From contig NZ_CP094975.1 in NCBI RefSeq assembly GCF_023509015.1, forward strand, positions 937,501 to 1,001,500: a DNA stretch of 64,000 nt, read 5' to 3'. The position numbers and the translations under genes were made by a program. Of this stretch, positions 9,478-19,566 are shown piece by piece (positions within the stretch are counted from its first letter, which is position 1; the number at the start of each line of letters is the position of its first letter). The DNA comes from Pseudomonas abieticivorans. Lineage in GTDB: Bacteria; Pseudomonadota; Gammaproteobacteria; Pseudomonadales; Pseudomonadaceae. The notes beneath the pieces were generated by a model. It was not told where the DNA came from, searched no databases, and saw only the letters and a program-made list of their open reading frames with translations.

Positions 9478-10401
9478 ATGCCTGACATCTATCACTTCTT
9501 CCAACAGCTGGTTAACGGCCTGACCGTTGGCAGCACGTATGCCTTGATCGCCATTGGCTACACAATGGTTTACGGCATCATTGGAATGATCAACTTCGCC
9601 CACGGCGAGGTGTACATGATCGGTTCGTACGTGGCGTTCATCGCCATCGCGGGCCTGGCCATGCTTGGCCTGGACAACGTACCGCTGTTGATGACCGCAG
9701 CCTTTCTGGCCAGCATCGTCGTCACCAGTGCCTATGGCTACAGCATCGAACGGATCGCCTACCGCCCCTTGCGCGGCAGCAACCGCTTGATCCCGCTGAT
9801 CTCCGCCATCGGCATGTCGATTTTCCTGCAGAACACCGTTCTGCTGGCGCAAGACTCCAAGGACAAATCCATCCCCAACCTGATCCCCGGCAACCTCAGC
9901 TTCGGGCCAGGCGGGGCACAGGAAGTGCTGATTTCCTACATGCAGATCGTGGTGTTCGTGGTCACCCTGATCGCCATGTTCGGCCTGACGATGTTCATCT
10001 CCCGCTCTCGCCTGGGCCGCGCCTGCCGCGCCTGCGCCGAAGACATGAAGATGGCCAACCTGCTGGGCATCAACACCAACAACATCATCGCCCTGACGTT
10101 CGTGATCGGCGCGGCGCTGGCGGCCATCGCCGCGGTGTTGCTGAGCATGCAGTACGGCGTGATCAACCCCAACGCCGGTTTCCTGGTGGGCCTGAAAGCC
10201 TTCACCGCGGCGGTATTGGGCGGCATCGGCAGTATCCCGGGCGCGATGCTCGGTGGCCTGGTGCTGGGCGTGGCCGAAGCCTTTGGCGCCGATGTGTTCG
10301 GCGACCAATACAAGGACGTGGTGGCATTCGGGCTATTGGTTCTGGTGTTGTTGTTCCGGCCGACCGGCATTCTGGGCCGCCCGGAGGTTGAAAAAGTATG
10401 A
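9478..10401 (+). CDS. braD: Branched-chain amino-acid ABC transporter permease BraD/LivH
   Basis: A 307-residue inner-membrane permease with about eight helices. The [19 protein letters not shown] and [13 protein letters not shown] stretches at the N-terminus are diagnostic of the LivH/BraD family. The conserved cytoplasmic EAA-like region, [16 protein letters not shown], is intact. It forms the pore together with BraE. A TAGGAG ribosome site is 9 bases before ATG 9478. The stop overlaps the braE start by 4 bases (ATGA), so translation is coupled. Confidence 0.94.
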   Translation: MPDIYHFFQQLVNGLTVGSTYALIAIGYTMVYGIIGMINFAHGEVYMIGSYVAFIAIAGLAMLGLDNVPLLMTAAFLASIVVTSAYGYSIERIAYRPLRGSNRLIPLISAIGMSIFLQNTVLLAQDSKDKSIPNLIPGNLSFGPGGAQEVLISYMQIVVFVVTLIAMFGLTMFISRSRLGRACRACAEDMKMANLLGINTNNIIALTFVIGAALAAIAAVLLSMQYGVINPNAGFLVGLKAFTAAVLGGIGSIPGAMLGGLVLGVAEAFGADVFGDQYKDVVAFGLLVLVLLFRPTGILGRPEVEKV

Positions 10402-11654
10402 CTAGAAATATCAAATCGGCATTCTTCAGCGCCCTGCTCGTCTGGGCCGTGGCCTTTCCGGTGCTGGGCTTGAAGCTGAGCATCGTCGGCATCAACCTGG
10501 AAGTGCATCAGACCAGCGACGCCACGCTGATCACCATCGCCCTGTGCTCGGTGCTGATGTTCCTGCGGGTGCTGTTCAACCAGCAGATCAGCGCTGCCTG
10601 GAAAGCCTCGCCGCGCCTGCCGAGCATGCCGGCCAGCGCCAGCAACTTCCTGACCCTGCCCAAGACCCAGCGCTGGATCATCCTGGGGTTGATCGTGGTC
10701 GCGTTCATCTGGCCGTTCTACGGCTCGCGCGGCGCGGTCGACATCGCCACGCTGATCCTGATCTACGTGATGCTGGGCCTGGGCCTGAACATCGTGGTGG
10801 GCTTGGCTGGCCTGCTTGACCTGGGCTACGTGGGCTTCTACGCGGTGGGCGCCTACAGCTACGCGCTGCTGTCGCATTACTACGGCCTGAGCTTCTGGAT
10901 CTGCCTGCCGATTGCCGGCTTGATGGCCGCCACGTTCGGCTTTTTGCTGGGCTTCCCGGTGCTGCGTTTACGCGGCGACTACCTGGCGATCGTGACCCTG
11001 GGCTTTGGCGAGATCATCCGCCTGTTCCTGCGCAACCTCACTGACCTGACCGGCGGCCCCAACGGCATCAGCAACATCCCCAAGCCGTCGCTGTTCGGCC
11101 TGAGCTTCGACCGCACCGCCGCCGATGGCGCGAAGACCTTCTACGAGTTCTTCGGCATGGCCTACAACCCGGTTGGCAAGGTGATCTTCCTGTACCTGGT
11201 CGCATTGATGCTGGCCCTGGTGGCGCTGTTCGTGATCGGCCGCCTGCTGCGCATGCCCATCGGGCGTGCCTGGGAAGCGCTGCGTGAAGACGAGATCGCC
11301 TGCCGCGCGCTGGGCTTGAACCCCACCATCATCAAACTCTCGGCCTTCACCCTGGGCGCCAGCTTCGCCGGTTTCGCCGGCAGCTTCTTCGCCGCGCGCC
11401 AAGGGCTGGTGACACCGGAGTCATTCACCTTCATCGAATCGGCGATCATCCTCGCCATCGTCGTGCTGGGTGGCATGGGCTCGCAGCTGGGCGTGATCCT
11501 GGCCGCGATCGTGATGATCCTGCTGCCGGAAATGATGCGTGAATTCAGCGAATACCGCATGTTGATGTTCGGCGCCATGATGGTGCTGATGATGATCTGG
11601 CGTCCGCAAGGCCTGCTTCCTATGCAACGGCCGCATATGGAGCTGCGAAAATGA
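10398..11654 (+). CDS. braE: Branched-chain amino-acid ABC transporter permease BraE/LivM
   Basis: A 418-residue second permease of the importer. It has the extended N-terminal domain typical of the Pseudomonas/enteric LivM form (about 100 residues before the core), then the LivM core with [24 protein letters not shown] and [20 protein letters not shown], the coupling helix that contacts the ATPases. ATGA overlaps join it to braD upstream and braF downstream, so braDEFG is a single translational unit. Confidence 0.94.
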   Translation: MTRNIKSAFFSALLVWAVAFPVLGLKLSIVGINLEVHQTSDATLITIALCSVLMFLRVLFNQQISAAWKASPRLPSMPASASNFLTLPKTQRWIILGLIVVAFIWPFYGSRGAVDIATLILIYVMLGLGLNIVVGLAGLLDLGYVGFYAVGAYSYALLSHYYGLSFWICLPIAGLMAATFGFLLGFPVLRLRGDYLAIVTLGFGEIIRLFLRNLTDLTGGPNGISNIPKPSLFGLSFDRTAADGAKTFYEFFGMAYNPVGKVIFLYLVALMLALVALFVIGRLLRMPIGRAWEALREDEIACRALGLNPTIIKLSAFTLGASFAGFAGSFFAARQGLVTPESFTFIESAIILAIVVLGGMGSQLGVILAAIVMILLPEMMREFSEYRMLMFGAMMVLMMIWRPQGLLPMQRPHMELRK

Positions 11655-12418
11655 CCAAGAACATTCTTGAAGTATCTGGCCTGAGCATGCGCTTTGGCGG
11701 CCTGCTGGCCGTGAACGGCGTGGCCTTGACCGTGCAAGAAAAACAGGTCGTGGCGCTGATCGGCCCCAACGGCGCTGGCAAGACCACCGTGTTCAACTGC
11801 CTGACCGGCTTCTACAAGCCCACCGGCGGGAGCATCCTGCTGGACGGCCAGCCGATCCAGGGCCTGGCCGGCCATCAGATCGCCCGCAAAGGCGTGGTGC
11901 GCACCTTCCAGAACGTGCGGTTGTTCAAAGACATGACCGCCGTGGAAAACTTGCTGATCGCCCAGCACCGGCACCTGAACACCAACTTCCTGGCGGGGCT
12001 GTTCAAGACCCCGGCGTTTCGCAAAAGCGAGAAGGAGGCCATGGAGTTTGCCGAGTACTGGCTGGACAAGGTCAACCTCAAGGAATTCGCCAACCGCCCG
12101 GCCGGCACCTTGGCTTATGGCCAGCAGCGGCGCCTGGAAATCGCCCGCTGCATGATGACCCGCCCGCGGATCCTCATGCTCGACGAGCCGGCGGCCGGTT
12201 TGAACCCGCGCGAAACCGACGACCTGAAAGCCCTGATCGGCACCCTGCGTGAAGAGCACAACGTCACGGTGTTGCTGATCGAGCACGACATGAAACTGGT
12301 GATGAGCATCTCGGACCACATCGTGGTGATCAACCAGGGCACGCCGTTGGCCGATGGCACCCCGGAACAGATCCGCGACAACCCTGAAGTGATCAAAGCC
12401 TACCTGGGGGAAGCGTAA
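11651..12418 (+). CDS. braF: Branched-chain amino-acid ABC transporter ATPase BraF/LivG
   Basis: A 255-residue ABC ATPase that powers BraDE. Walker A is GPNGAGKTT near residue 38, the signature region is [12 protein letters not shown] near 156, and Walker B is [10 protein letters not shown]. It has the long insert between Walker A and signature found in LivG. The start overlaps braE by 4 bases and the stop is immediately followed by the braG ATG. Confidence 0.94.
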   Translation: MTKNILEVSGLSMRFGGLLAVNGVALTVQEKQVVALIGPNGAGKTTVFNCLTGFYKPTGGSILLDGQPIQGLAGHQIARKGVVRTFQNVRLFKDMTAVENLLIAQHRHLNTNFLAGLFKTPAFRKSEKEAMEFAEYWLDKVNLKEFANRPAGTLAYGQQRRLEIARCMMTRPRILMLDEPAAGLNPRETDDLKALIGTLREEHNVTVLLIEHDMKLVMSISDHIVVINQGTPLADGTPEQIRDNPEVIKAYLGEA

Positions 12419-13120
12419 ATGCTGCAGTTCGAAAACGTTTCCACGTTCTACGGCAAGATCCAGGCGCTGCACAGCGTCAACGTGGAAGTACGCCAAGGCG
12501 AGATCGTCACCCTGATCGGCGCCAACGGCGCAGGCAAGTCGACCCTGTTGATGACCCTGTGCGGTTCACCGCAAGCCCATTCGGGCAGCGTGCGCTACAT
12601 GGGCGAAGAGCTAGTGGGCCTGGACTCGGCGCAGATCATGCGCAAGAGCATCGCCGTGGTACCTGAGGGGCGCCGGGTGTTCGCCCGCCTGACCGTCGAG
12701 GAGAACCTGGCCATGGGCGGGTTCTTCACCGACAAGGGTGACTACCAGGAACAGATGGACAAGGTGCTGCAGTTGTTTCCGCGCCTCAAGGAACGCTTCA
12801 GCCAGCGTGGTGGCACCATGTCGGGTGGCGAACAGCAGATGCTCGCCATCGGCCGTGCGCTGATGAGCAAGCCCAAGCTGCTGCTACTCGACGAACCCTC
12901 GTTGGGCCTGGCACCGATCATCATCCAGCAGATCTTCGACATCATCGAACAGTTGCGCCGCGACGGCGTGACCGTGTTCCTGGTGGAGCAGAACGCCAAC
13001 CAGGCGCTGAAAATCGCCGACCGTGCGTATGTGTTGGAAAACGGTCGGGTGGTGATGCAAGGCACTGGGGAGGCGCTATTGACCGATCCTAAGGTGCGCG
13101 AGGCTTACCTGGGGGGTTGA
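12419..13120 (+). CDS. braG: Branched-chain amino-acid ABC transporter ATPase BraG/LivF
   Basis: A 233-residue ABC ATPase pairing with BraF. Walker A is GANGAGKST near residue 37, the signature is MSGGEQQMLAIGRAL near 137, and Walker B is LLLLDEPSLGLAP. Length matches LivF (about 233-237). Its ATG directly abuts the braF stop. It is the last gene of the bra unit, which ends at a REP-type hairpin before a convergent LysR gene. Confidence 0.94.
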   Translation: MLQFENVSTFYGKIQALHSVNVEVRQGEIVTLIGANGAGKSTLLMTLCGSPQAHSGSVRYMGEELVGLDSAQIMRKSIAVVPEGRRVFARLTVEENLAMGGFFTDKGDYQEQMDKVLQLFPRLKERFSQRGGTMSGGEQQMLAIGRALMSKPKLLLLDEPSLGLAPIIIQQIFDIIEQLRRDGVTVFLVEQNANQALKIADRAYVLENGRVVMQGTGEALLTDPKVREAYLGG

Positions 13121-13130
13121 TCACGTCCCT

Positions 13131-13180
13131 TTCGCGGCTCAATCCTCTCCTACAAGTGTAGGTGCGGATTGAGCCGCGAA
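13131..13180. terminator. REP-like hairpin acting as bidirectional terminator after braG
   Basis: A perfect 15-bp inverted repeat (13131-13145 with 13166-13180) contains a second nested stem (13149-13154 with 13157-13162). It is a variant of the REP family seen elsewhere in the window, with GAGCCGCGAA in place of TATCCGCGAA. It sits between the convergent stops of braG and the LysR gene. Confidence 0.65.
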
Positions 13181-13191
13181 CCCTCTGCCCG

Positions 13192-14097
13192 TCAAACCCG
13201 CTCCAGCACCTCATTGCTGCGTGCAAACCACCCCACCAGATAATCCACCACCACCTGGATCCGCCTTGGCAGCCCGCCCTGGTACGGGTGCACCAGGAAC
13301 ATCGGTGTGCTTCGCGTCTGGTAATCACGCAATAACCAGCGCAAGCGCCCGTCCGCCAATTCGGCATGCAACATGTACGAAGGCAAGCGCGCCACCCCGG
13401 CGCCCAGCAGCGCTGCATTCTTGAGCAGGCTGTAATGATTGCTGGCAAACGGCCCCGCCACCCTGACCCGTATCAACTCATGCTGCTGGTGATACAGCCA
13501 TTCTTCGCGGCCGCTGTAATGGCTGTTGAGCAGGCATTGGTGCCCGGCCAAGTCCTGCGGCCCCACCGGTGCCGGGTGTTGCGCCAGGTAGGCGGGGCTG
13601 GCGCAGGTCAGTTCGCGCATGTTCAGCAAGGGCCGCGCCACCAGGCGATCGTTGATGTTCAGCGCCGAGCGAATCGCCAGGTCGAAGCCCTCGCGCGCCA
13701 GATCACGGTAGCCGTTGCTCAACTCCATCTCGATTTGCACGTGGGGGTATTGGCGACCGAACGCCAGCAAGCCTTCAAAAAAGGTTTCCCCCAGCGATAC
13801 CGGCACGCTCATGCGCACCGGGCCTGCAATGTCATCCTTAAGCGCCGCCAAGGTCTGACGGGCCCGTTCCATTTGCGTCAGCAAGGCCTGGGCCTGGGGC
13901 AACAAGGCGGCGCCTGCGGCCGTAAGGCTCAGGCGCCGGGTAGTGCGGTGCAGCAACTGCACCGCATGGGTGGCCTCCAGCTGGCTGATGCGCTTGGACA
14001 ACTGCCCTTTGCTCCAACCCAACTGCTCAGCGCCACGGGTAAAGCTGCCCGCCTCCATCAACACCGCGAAGGCTGCCAGATCGTCCAATTCGCTCAT
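13192..14097 (-). CDS. LysR-family transcriptional regulator
   Basis: A 301-residue LysR regulator. The N-terminal winged helix-turn-helix (residues 1-60, FAVLMEAGSFTRGAEQLGWSKGQLSKRIS) is followed by the LysR substrate domain (about 90-295). ATG 14097 has GGAAA upstream; 27 further open codons were rejected. It is transcribed divergently from the short-chain dehydrogenase gene across 103 bp, the usual arrangement when a LysR protein controls its neighbour. Effector unknown. Confidence 0.87.
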   Translation of the reverse strand: MSELDDLAAFAVLMEAGSFTRGAEQLGWSKGQLSKRISQLEATHAVQLLHRTTRRLSLTAAGAALLPQAQALLTQMERARQTLAALKDDIAGPVRMSVPVSLGETFFEGLLAFGRQYPHVQIEMELSNGYRDLAREGFDLAIRSALNINDRLVARPLLNMRELTCASPAYLAQHPAPVGPQDLAGHQCLLNSHYSGREEWLYHQQHELIRVRVAGPFASNHYSLLKNAALLGAGVARLPSYMLHAELADGRLRWLLRDYQTRSTPMFLVHPYQGGLPRRIQVVVDYLVGWFARSNEVLERV

Positions 14098-14200
14098 CGA
14101 TTGTTTCCACAGGAAAACCAAAGGTTGCCGATTAGCTAGATTATCACCCCCAAACAAATCCCTACACTGAGGGCTCACTCACGAAGACCGAGGGCATCCC

Positions 14201-14803
14201 ATGAAAATCATCCTGATCGGCGCACAAGGCACCATTGGCTCGGCGGTGGCCACCGAACTGTCCCAGCGCCACGAAATCATCAGCGTCGGGCGTAGCAGTG
14301 GCGACTATCGGGTCGACATCAGCGACAGCGCCTCGATCCGCCAGCTGTTCGAACAGACCGGGCCGTTCGATGCGCTGATCTGTGCGGCCGGCAACGTGAA
14401 GTTCGCGCCCCTTGAAGAAATGTCCGAGCAGGATTTCAGCCTGGGCCTGCAAGACAAGTTGATGGGCCAGGTCAACCTGCTGCTGATTGGCCGTGAGTTC
14501 ATCAACGATGGCGGCTCGTTCACCTTCACCTCCGGGATCATCAGCGACGAACCGATCCGCCTGGGCGCTTCGGCAGGCCTGGTGAACGGCGCGCTGAACG
14601 CTTTCGTGCGTTCGGCGGCGATCGAGTTGCCACGCGGCTTGCGGGTGAACGTGGTGAGCCCTACCGTGCTGGTCGAGGCCATGGAAGGTTATGCACCGTA
14701 TTTCCGTGGCTTCAAGCCTGTGCCGGGTGGCGACGTGGCGCTGGCTTATGCAAAAAGCGTCGAGGGCCGGCACACCGGGCAAACGTATCGGGTTGGCTAC
14801 TGA
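14201..14803 (+). CDS. Short-chain dehydrogenase lacking the YxxxK catalytic pair
   Basis: A 200-residue Rossmann-fold SDR. The nucleotide-binding motif GAQGTIG is at residues 7-13 and AAGN replaces NNAG. The usual Ser is present in FTFTSG, but where YxxxK is expected the protein has SAGLVNGAL, so the classical Tyr and Lys are absent. This form recurs in a subgroup of small bacterial SDRs and may have a different mechanism or a binding role. The likely regulator is the divergent LysR gene. Start at ATG 14201. Confidence 0.8.
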   Translation: MKIILIGAQGTIGSAVATELSQRHEIISVGRSSGDYRVDISDSASIRQLFEQTGPFDALICAAGNVKFAPLEEMSEQDFSLGLQDKLMGQVNLLLIGREFINDGGSFTFTSGIISDEPIRLGASAGLVNGALNAFVRSAAIELPRGLRVNVVSPTVLVEAMEGYAPYFRGFKPVPGGDVALAYAKSVEGRHTGQTYRVGY

Positions 14804-14858
14804 CACGATTTTCATGCCCATGTGATACCGTGGCGCGCATCTGTTAGGAGACCCTTCG

Positions 14859-15527
14859 ATGCGCGCTGCCCGTTCCCTTCTGTTCGTCGCCCTGCTGCCG
14901 CTGTTTGCCGGCTGCAACATTCTGACCCTGCAATCGAGCACCCCGGACTCAGACGGCCAAAGCCGCATGCAAGGCGTGCTGGTGGGCGACAGCGGGCAAT
15001 TGTTGTTCCGCGCCTGCGGCGAGCAACGGCGCTTCGTGGTCAAGGACGTGGGCAACACCAGCGTGTTGCAGGAAGCCGCCAGCCTGGCGGACAAATCCGG
15101 CCAGGTGTACGCCGACCTACGCGGCAGCTTCAGCGCCAACAAGACCGCCACCAGCGAAGGCCAGTTGGACCTGAGCAAGATTTACCGCCTGCAGCGCGGG
15201 GCCAATGCCTGCAACGACCCCAACTTCAAGTTGATGACCGTTCACGCCAGCGGCGAAAAATGGGACCTGAAGGCCAGCGGCAAGGGCTTGGAACTGAACC
15301 GCGAAGGCCAGCCGCCGTTCGCCGTGCCCTACGTCGAAGAGCAATTGCCCGATGGCCGCTTCAGCCTGAGCACCGAGGCCAACGGCCAGAAAGTCGAATT
15401 GTGGGTCGCCCCGCAACGCTGCGTCGACCCACGTCGCGGCAGCGTTGAATCCCTGAGCGCAGAGCTTCGGGTGAACGGCCAAGTGCAGCAGGGTTGTGCC
15501 TATTTCGGCGGCGCCCATACCGACTGA
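14859..15527 (+). CDS. Predicted outer-membrane lipoprotein (possibly COG3650 family)
   Basis: A 222-residue lipoprotein. The lipobox LFAGC is at residues 16-20, giving a mature N-terminal Cys20. The mature part is mainly beta with four further cysteines (in RACGE, NACND, QRCVD and QGCAY) that could form two disulfides. I think it belongs to the COG3650 predicted membrane/lipoprotein group, whose function is unknown. A TTAGGAG ribosome site precedes ATG 14859. Confidence 0.75.
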   Translation: MRAARSLLFVALLPLFAGCNILTLQSSTPDSDGQSRMQGVLVGDSGQLLFRACGEQRRFVVKDVGNTSVLQEAASLADKSGQVYADLRGSFSANKTATSEGQLDLSKIYRLQRGANACNDPNFKLMTVHASGEKWDLKASGKGLELNREGQPPFAVPYVEEQLPDGRFSLSTEANGQKVELWVAPQRCVDPRRGSVESLSAELRVNGQVQQGCAYFGGAHTD

Positions 15528-15648
15528 CGCACTGTTTGTCTGCCGTCGGGCGTTTTAAACCTGACGGCGCAGGCCCTGGGCGGTTTATAATTGCCGGTTA
15601 GTGCAAAGCTGCCGGGGCGCCCCTGTGGCCCGGATATTGGACCCTGTC

Positions 15649-17262
15649 ATGTTACGAATCACCGAACTTAAGCTCCCCCTCGATCACGCTGAAGAAGACC
15701 TGCGGCCCGCCATCGTGCAGCGCCTGGGCATCGCCGACGAGCACCTGCTGGATTTCACCCTGTTCAAGCGCAGCTACGATGCGCGCAAAAAGAATTCCCA
15801 ACTGGACTTCATCTACACCATCGACGTGACGGTGGCGGACGAAGCCAGTGTATTGAGCCGGCTCGCCCAGGACCGTAATGTCGGCGTGGCGCCGGATGTC
15901 AGCTACAAGACCGTCGGCCATGCCCCTGAAGGCCTGGGCGAACGCCCGGTGGTGGTCGGCTTCGGCCCGTGCGGCATTTTCGCCGGCCTGTTGCTGGCGC
16001 AGATGGGCTTCAAGCCGATCGTGTTGGAGCGCGGTACCGAAGTGCGCCAGCGCACCAAGGACACGTGGGGCCTGTGGCGCAAGAACGTACTGAATCCTGA
16101 GTCCAACGTGCAATTTGGCGAAGGCGGTGCCGGGACCTTCTCCGATGGCAAGCTGTACAGCCAGATCAAAGACCCGCACCACCACGGCCGCAAGGTGCTG
16201 CACGAGTTCGTCAAGGCTGGCGCGCCGCAAGAAATCCTCTACGTCAGCAAGCCGCACATCGGCACCTTCCGCCTGACCGGCATGGTCGAAACCATGCGCA
16301 AGGAAATCGAAGCCCTGGGCGGCGAGATTCGCTTCCAGCAGAAGGTTACCGACCTGCTGATCGACGGCGAGCAACTGCAAGGCGTAGTGCTGGAGAACGG
16401 TGAACGCATCGAGTCGCGCCACGTGGTATTGGCCTTGGGCCACAGCGCCCGCGACACCTTCCGCATGCTGCACGCCCGTGGCGTGTTCATGGAAGCCAAG
16501 CCATTTTCCATCGGCTTTCGCATCGAACACCCACAAGGCCTGATCGACCAGGCGCGTTTGGGCAAGTACGCCGGCCACCCAAAGCTAGGCGCTGCCGACT
16601 ACAAACTGGTGCATCACGCCAAGAACGGCCGCTCGGTATACAGCTTCTGCATGTGCCCGGGCGGCACCGTGGTGGCGGCCACCTCCGAACCTGGCCGCGT
16701 CGTTACCAACGGCATGAGCCAATACTCGCGCAACGAGCGTAATGCCAACTCCGGTATCGTGGTCGGCATCACTCCGGATGTCGACTACCCGGGTGGCCCG
16801 CTGGCGGGTATCGAACTGCAGGAAGCGCTGGAGTCCAAAGCCTACCTGCTCGGTGGCAGCAACTACGAGGCGCCGGCGCAGTTGGTGGGCGACTTCATCA
16901 AGGGCAAGCCGTCCACCGAGATCGGCACCGTGGAGCCGTCCTACAAGCCGGGTATCTCCCTGGGCGACCTGGCCCTGGCCCTGCCGGACTTTGCCATCGA
17001 AGCCATCCGCGAAGCCTTGCCGGCCTTCGACAAGCAGATCCGCGGCTTCGCCCAGCACGACGCCGTGCTGACCGGCATCGAAACCCGCACCTCCTCGCCG
17101 CTGCGCATCACCCGTAACGGCGAATACCAGAGCCTGAACGTCAAGGGCCTGTTCCCGGCGGGGGAAGGCGCCGGTTACGCCGGTGGCATTCTGTCGGCGG
17201 GCGTGGACGGCATCCGCATCGCTGAAGCGGTGGCGCGAAGCATGTTGGGTTTGAACGACTGA
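15649..17262 (+). CDS. FAD/NAD(P)-dependent oxidoreductase (COG2509 family)
   Basis: A 537-residue cytosolic flavoprotein of the uncharacterised COG2509 dehydrogenase family. An N-terminal ~95-residue ferredoxin-like domain (MLRITELKLPLDH onward) precedes the FAD Rossmann motif VVGFGPCGIFAGLLLAQ (about residues 100-116). The family hallmark GEGGAGTFSDGKL is near 158, and the C-terminal FAD contact GEGAGYAGGILSAGVDG closes the fold. Substrate is unknown. ATG 15649 is preferred over an upstream GTG at 15601, which would add 16 residues not typical of the family. Confidence 0.85.
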   Translation: MLRITELKLPLDHAEEDLRPAIVQRLGIADEHLLDFTLFKRSYDARKKNSQLDFIYTIDVTVADEASVLSRLAQDRNVGVAPDVSYKTVGHAPEGLGERPVVVGFGPCGIFAGLLLAQMGFKPIVLERGTEVRQRTKDTWGLWRKNVLNPESNVQFGEGGAGTFSDGKLYSQIKDPHHHGRKVLHEFVKAGAPQEILYVSKPHIGTFRLTGMVETMRKEIEALGGEIRFQQKVTDLLIDGEQLQGVVLENGERIESRHVVLALGHSARDTFRMLHARGVFMEAKPFSIGFRIEHPQGLIDQARLGKYAGHPKLGAADYKLVHHAKNGRSVYSFCMCPGGTVVAATSEPGRVVTNGMSQYSRNERNANSGIVVGITPDVDYPGGPLAGIELQEALESKAYLLGGSNYEAPAQLVGDFIKGKPSTEIGTVEPSYKPGISLGDLALALPDFAIEAIREALPAFDKQIRGFAQHDAVLTGIETRTSSPLRITRNGEYQSLNVKGLFPAGEGAGYAGGILSAGVDGIRIAEAVARSMLGLND

Positions 17263-17294
17263 TAATCGGCAGCGCTTGATTCGCACAGTGCCCC

Positions 17295-17403
17295 GGTAGG
17301 CGCGGATTTATCCGCGAAGAACACGCCGCGGTACGTCAGCAAATTGCGGCGCGACCTTCGCGGATGACTCCGCTCCTACTGGAGCGGATTCGTCAGCGAA
17401 AAA
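17295..17403. repeat. REPIN: two inverted REPs plus a third half-copy
   Basis: GTAGGCGCGGATTTATCCGCGAA begins at 17295. An inverted copy (ends CGCTCCTAC at 17378) closes an 84-bp REPIN. A further direct half-copy (GGAGCGGATTCGTCAGCGAA) follows to 17400. It lies in the 335-bp gap between the oxidoreductase gene and nhaA; the remainder of that gap (17404-17597) is AT-rich and probably holds the nhaA promoter. Confidence 0.85.
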
Positions 17404-17597
17404 ACATCGGTAATTTCGGATATTTCCTACAGCCCAAACTCCCCATTCCGACAGCAATTTCAGCCCGCTCTGCTAGCCTCTCTATCCTGCAAGCTCCATC
17501 CCTTTCGCTTATAACAAATAAGAATATAACTTTTGTTTTAACAACCAGAGTTAAGGGTTAGGGTGTGTGCCTTCGAACTTCAGGATGGAGAGCGACC

Positions 17598-18776
17598 TTG
17601 CCTCTGCGTAATACTTTGAATCGTTTTTTTCAGCTGGAAGCCGCCAGTGGACTGCTGTTGATCGCTGCCGCGGCGCTGGCGCTCATCATCAATAATTCGC
17701 CTTTGTCCTGGCTGTACGGCAGTTTTCTCGATGTACCCGTGGTGGCGCAGATTGGCGCGGTGCAAATCGCCAAGCCCTTGCTGCTGTGGATCAACGACGG
17801 CCTGATGGCGATGTTTTTCTTGCTGATTGGCCTGGAGGTCAAGCGCGAAGTGTTGGAGGGGCAACTGTCGCGGCCCTCGCAAATCGTGCTGCCGGGTATC
17901 GCCGCGGTGGGCGGTATGGTCGTGCCGGCGCTGGTATTCTGGGCGCTGAACAAAGACCACCCCAGCGCAATGGATGGCTGGGCCATCCCGATGGCCACCG
18001 ACATTGCCTTCGCCCTGGGCGTGCTGGCCCTGCTGGGCAAGCGCGTGCCGGTTTCGCTGAAGTTGTTCCTGATGACCCTGGCCATCATCGATGACCTGGG
18101 GGCCATCGTGGTGATCGCGCTGTTCTACTCGGGTACGTTGTCTAACCTGTCACTGGGTTTGGCGGCGGCCTGCGTGGCAGCGCTGATCGCTATGAACCGC
18201 CTGGGCGTGGTCAAGCTAGGGCCTTACATGATCATTGGCTTGATCCTCTGGGTGTGCGTACTCAAGAGTGGCGTGCATGCCACCTTGGCCGGCGTGACCC
18301 TGGCCTTCTGCATCCCGCTGCGCACCCGCAACGCCGAAAGCTCCCCTGCCAAGGCTTTGGAACATGCCCTGCACCCTTGGGTGGCCTACGGCATCCTGCC
18401 GCTGTTCGCCTTTGCCAATGCCGGCGTTTCACTGACGGGCATCACCCTGGAAAGCTTCACCCACCACGTGCCCATGGGTATCGCCCTGGGGCTGCTGGTG
18501 GGCAAGACCGTCGGGGTATTCGGCCTGACCTGGCTGGCCATCAAGCTCGGCCTGGCCAGCCTGCCCTACGGCGCCAACTGGCGACAGGTGCTTGGCGTGG
18601 CGATCCTGTGCGGCATTGGGTTCACCATGAGCCTGTTTGTCGGCTCCCTGGCGTATGTGCCGGGTGCCAGCGAGTACGCCGGTGAAGACCGCATGGGGAT
18701 TTTGACCGGGTCGGTGTTGGCGGCGGTGCTAGGGTACGCGGTGATGGCGTGGGCGAGTCGAAACAAGGTTAGCTGA
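17598..18776 (+). CDS. nhaA: Na+/H+ antiporter NhaA
   Basis: A 392-residue, 12-helix sodium/proton antiporter that exports Na+ or Li+ and helps pH homeostasis. The two essential aspartates are in [12 protein letters not shown] (Asp165, Asp166), matching Asp163/Asp164 of E. coli Nha[20 protein letters not shown] and [17 protein letters not shown] are conserved. I chose the TTG at 17598: a GGAGAG ribosome site lies 7 bases upstream and the length then matches the family, whereas a GTG at 17565 adds 11 unlike residues. The upstream AT-rich stretch may carry its promoter. Confidence 0.93.
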   Translation: MPLRNTLNRFFQLEAASGLLLIAAAALALIINNSPLSWLYGSFLDVPVVAQIGAVQIAKPLLLWINDGLMAMFFLLIGLEVKREVLEGQLSRPSQIVLPGIAAVGGMVVPALVFWALNKDHPSAMDGWAIPMATDIAFALGVLALLGKRVPVSLKLFLMTLAIIDDLGAIVVIALFYSGTLSNLSLGLAAACVAALIAMNRLGVVKLGPYMIIGLILWVCVLKSGVHATLAGVTLAFCIPLRTRNAESSPAKALEHALHPWVAYGILPLFAFANAGVSLTGITLESFTHHVPMGIALGLLVGKTVGVFGLTWLAIKLGLASLPYGANWRQVLGVAILCGIGFTMSLFVGSLAYVPGASEYAGEDRMGILTGSVLAAVLGYAVMAWASRNKVS

Positions 18777-18837
18777 ATGGCCTGGCCAAGGTAGATGGGC
18801 CACTATCAGCCACTGCCCCCCGGCATTCTGGAAACGA

Positions 18838-18873
18838 AAAAAAACCCCGGTCAACAGACCGGGGTTTTGTTTT
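18838..18873. terminator. Bidirectional intrinsic terminator
   Basis: A 12-bp perfect stem (18841-18852 with 18857-18868, loop AACA) has an A-tract before it and TTTTGTTTTT after it. It can therefore end both nhaA on the plus strand and the convergent lipoprotein gene on the minus strand. Confidence 0.9.
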
Positions 18874-18886
18874 TCAGCTCAGCAGA

Positions 18887-19351
18887 TCAGTGCGATACGC
18901 GGCTGGTGCCGTCGACCGTCATGATGCGAACGCGCTCGCCCACTCGGAAGATCTCGTTTTCCTGAACCTGCTGCACGTAGGCGCGCATGCTACCGTCGTC
19001 TTCACGAACGGTGATTTCCACGCCCTGGGTGCGGGTCAAGCCTTCTTCGGTGGCCGAGCCCAGCAAGCCACCCGCTACCGCACCGATCACAGCGGTGATG
19101 ATGCTACCGCGACCGCCACCGATGGCGCTGCCGGCGACGCCGCCGACCACTGCACCGGCGCCTGCGCCGATCGGAGTTTTGGAGCCTTCGATTTTAACCG
19201 GGCGCAGGGATTCGATGGTGCCCATGCGCACGGTTTGCACGCGGCGAGCTTCGTCACGGGAGTAGGAGTCGCCAGTGAGGTTCGACATACAGCCGCCCAA
19301 CAGCAGCGACATCGTAGTGAAACAGGCAACGAGCAGAGCGGACTTACGCAT
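18887..19351 (-). CDS. Glycine-zipper outer-membrane lipoprotein (SlyB/Pcp family)
   Basis: A 154-residue lipoprotein. The lipobox LLGGC puts the lipidated Cys at residue 21. Two glycine-zipper helices (GAGAGAVVGGVAGSAIGG and ITAVIGAVAGGLLGSATEE) are the 2TM glycine-zipper domain of SlyB-type proteins, which stabilise outer-membrane assemblies. The C-terminal REDDGSMRAYVQQ domain is also typical of that family. ATG 19351 has GGAG at the right distance; an upstream Met extension was rejected because the signal peptide would then be internal. Confidence 0.87.
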   Translation of the reverse strand: MRKSALLVACFTTMSLLLGGCMSNLTGDSYSRDEARRVQTVRMGTIESLRPVKIEGSKTPIGAGAGAVVGGVAGSAIGGGRGSIITAVIGAVAGGLLGSATEEGLTRTQGVEITVREDDGSMRAYVQQVQENEIFRVGERVRIMTVDGTSRVSH

Positions 19352-19566
19352 TTGAAAACTCCGTGGGACATTTATGCCCATTAAACGCCGGGGTTCGGAC
19401 ACTGTCACGACACCGGCTGTAATAATTTGCTTCCATTCAGCTGGCGTACAGCCTGCTCAAGACTGAGGCAAAGCGTGCTACGACGGGCGTCAATGGATAG
19501 GCCACATGCTACATCGTCTGGACAACACAGAGCCAGCGAAGGTCAAAAAGATCGCCTATCCCGCGT

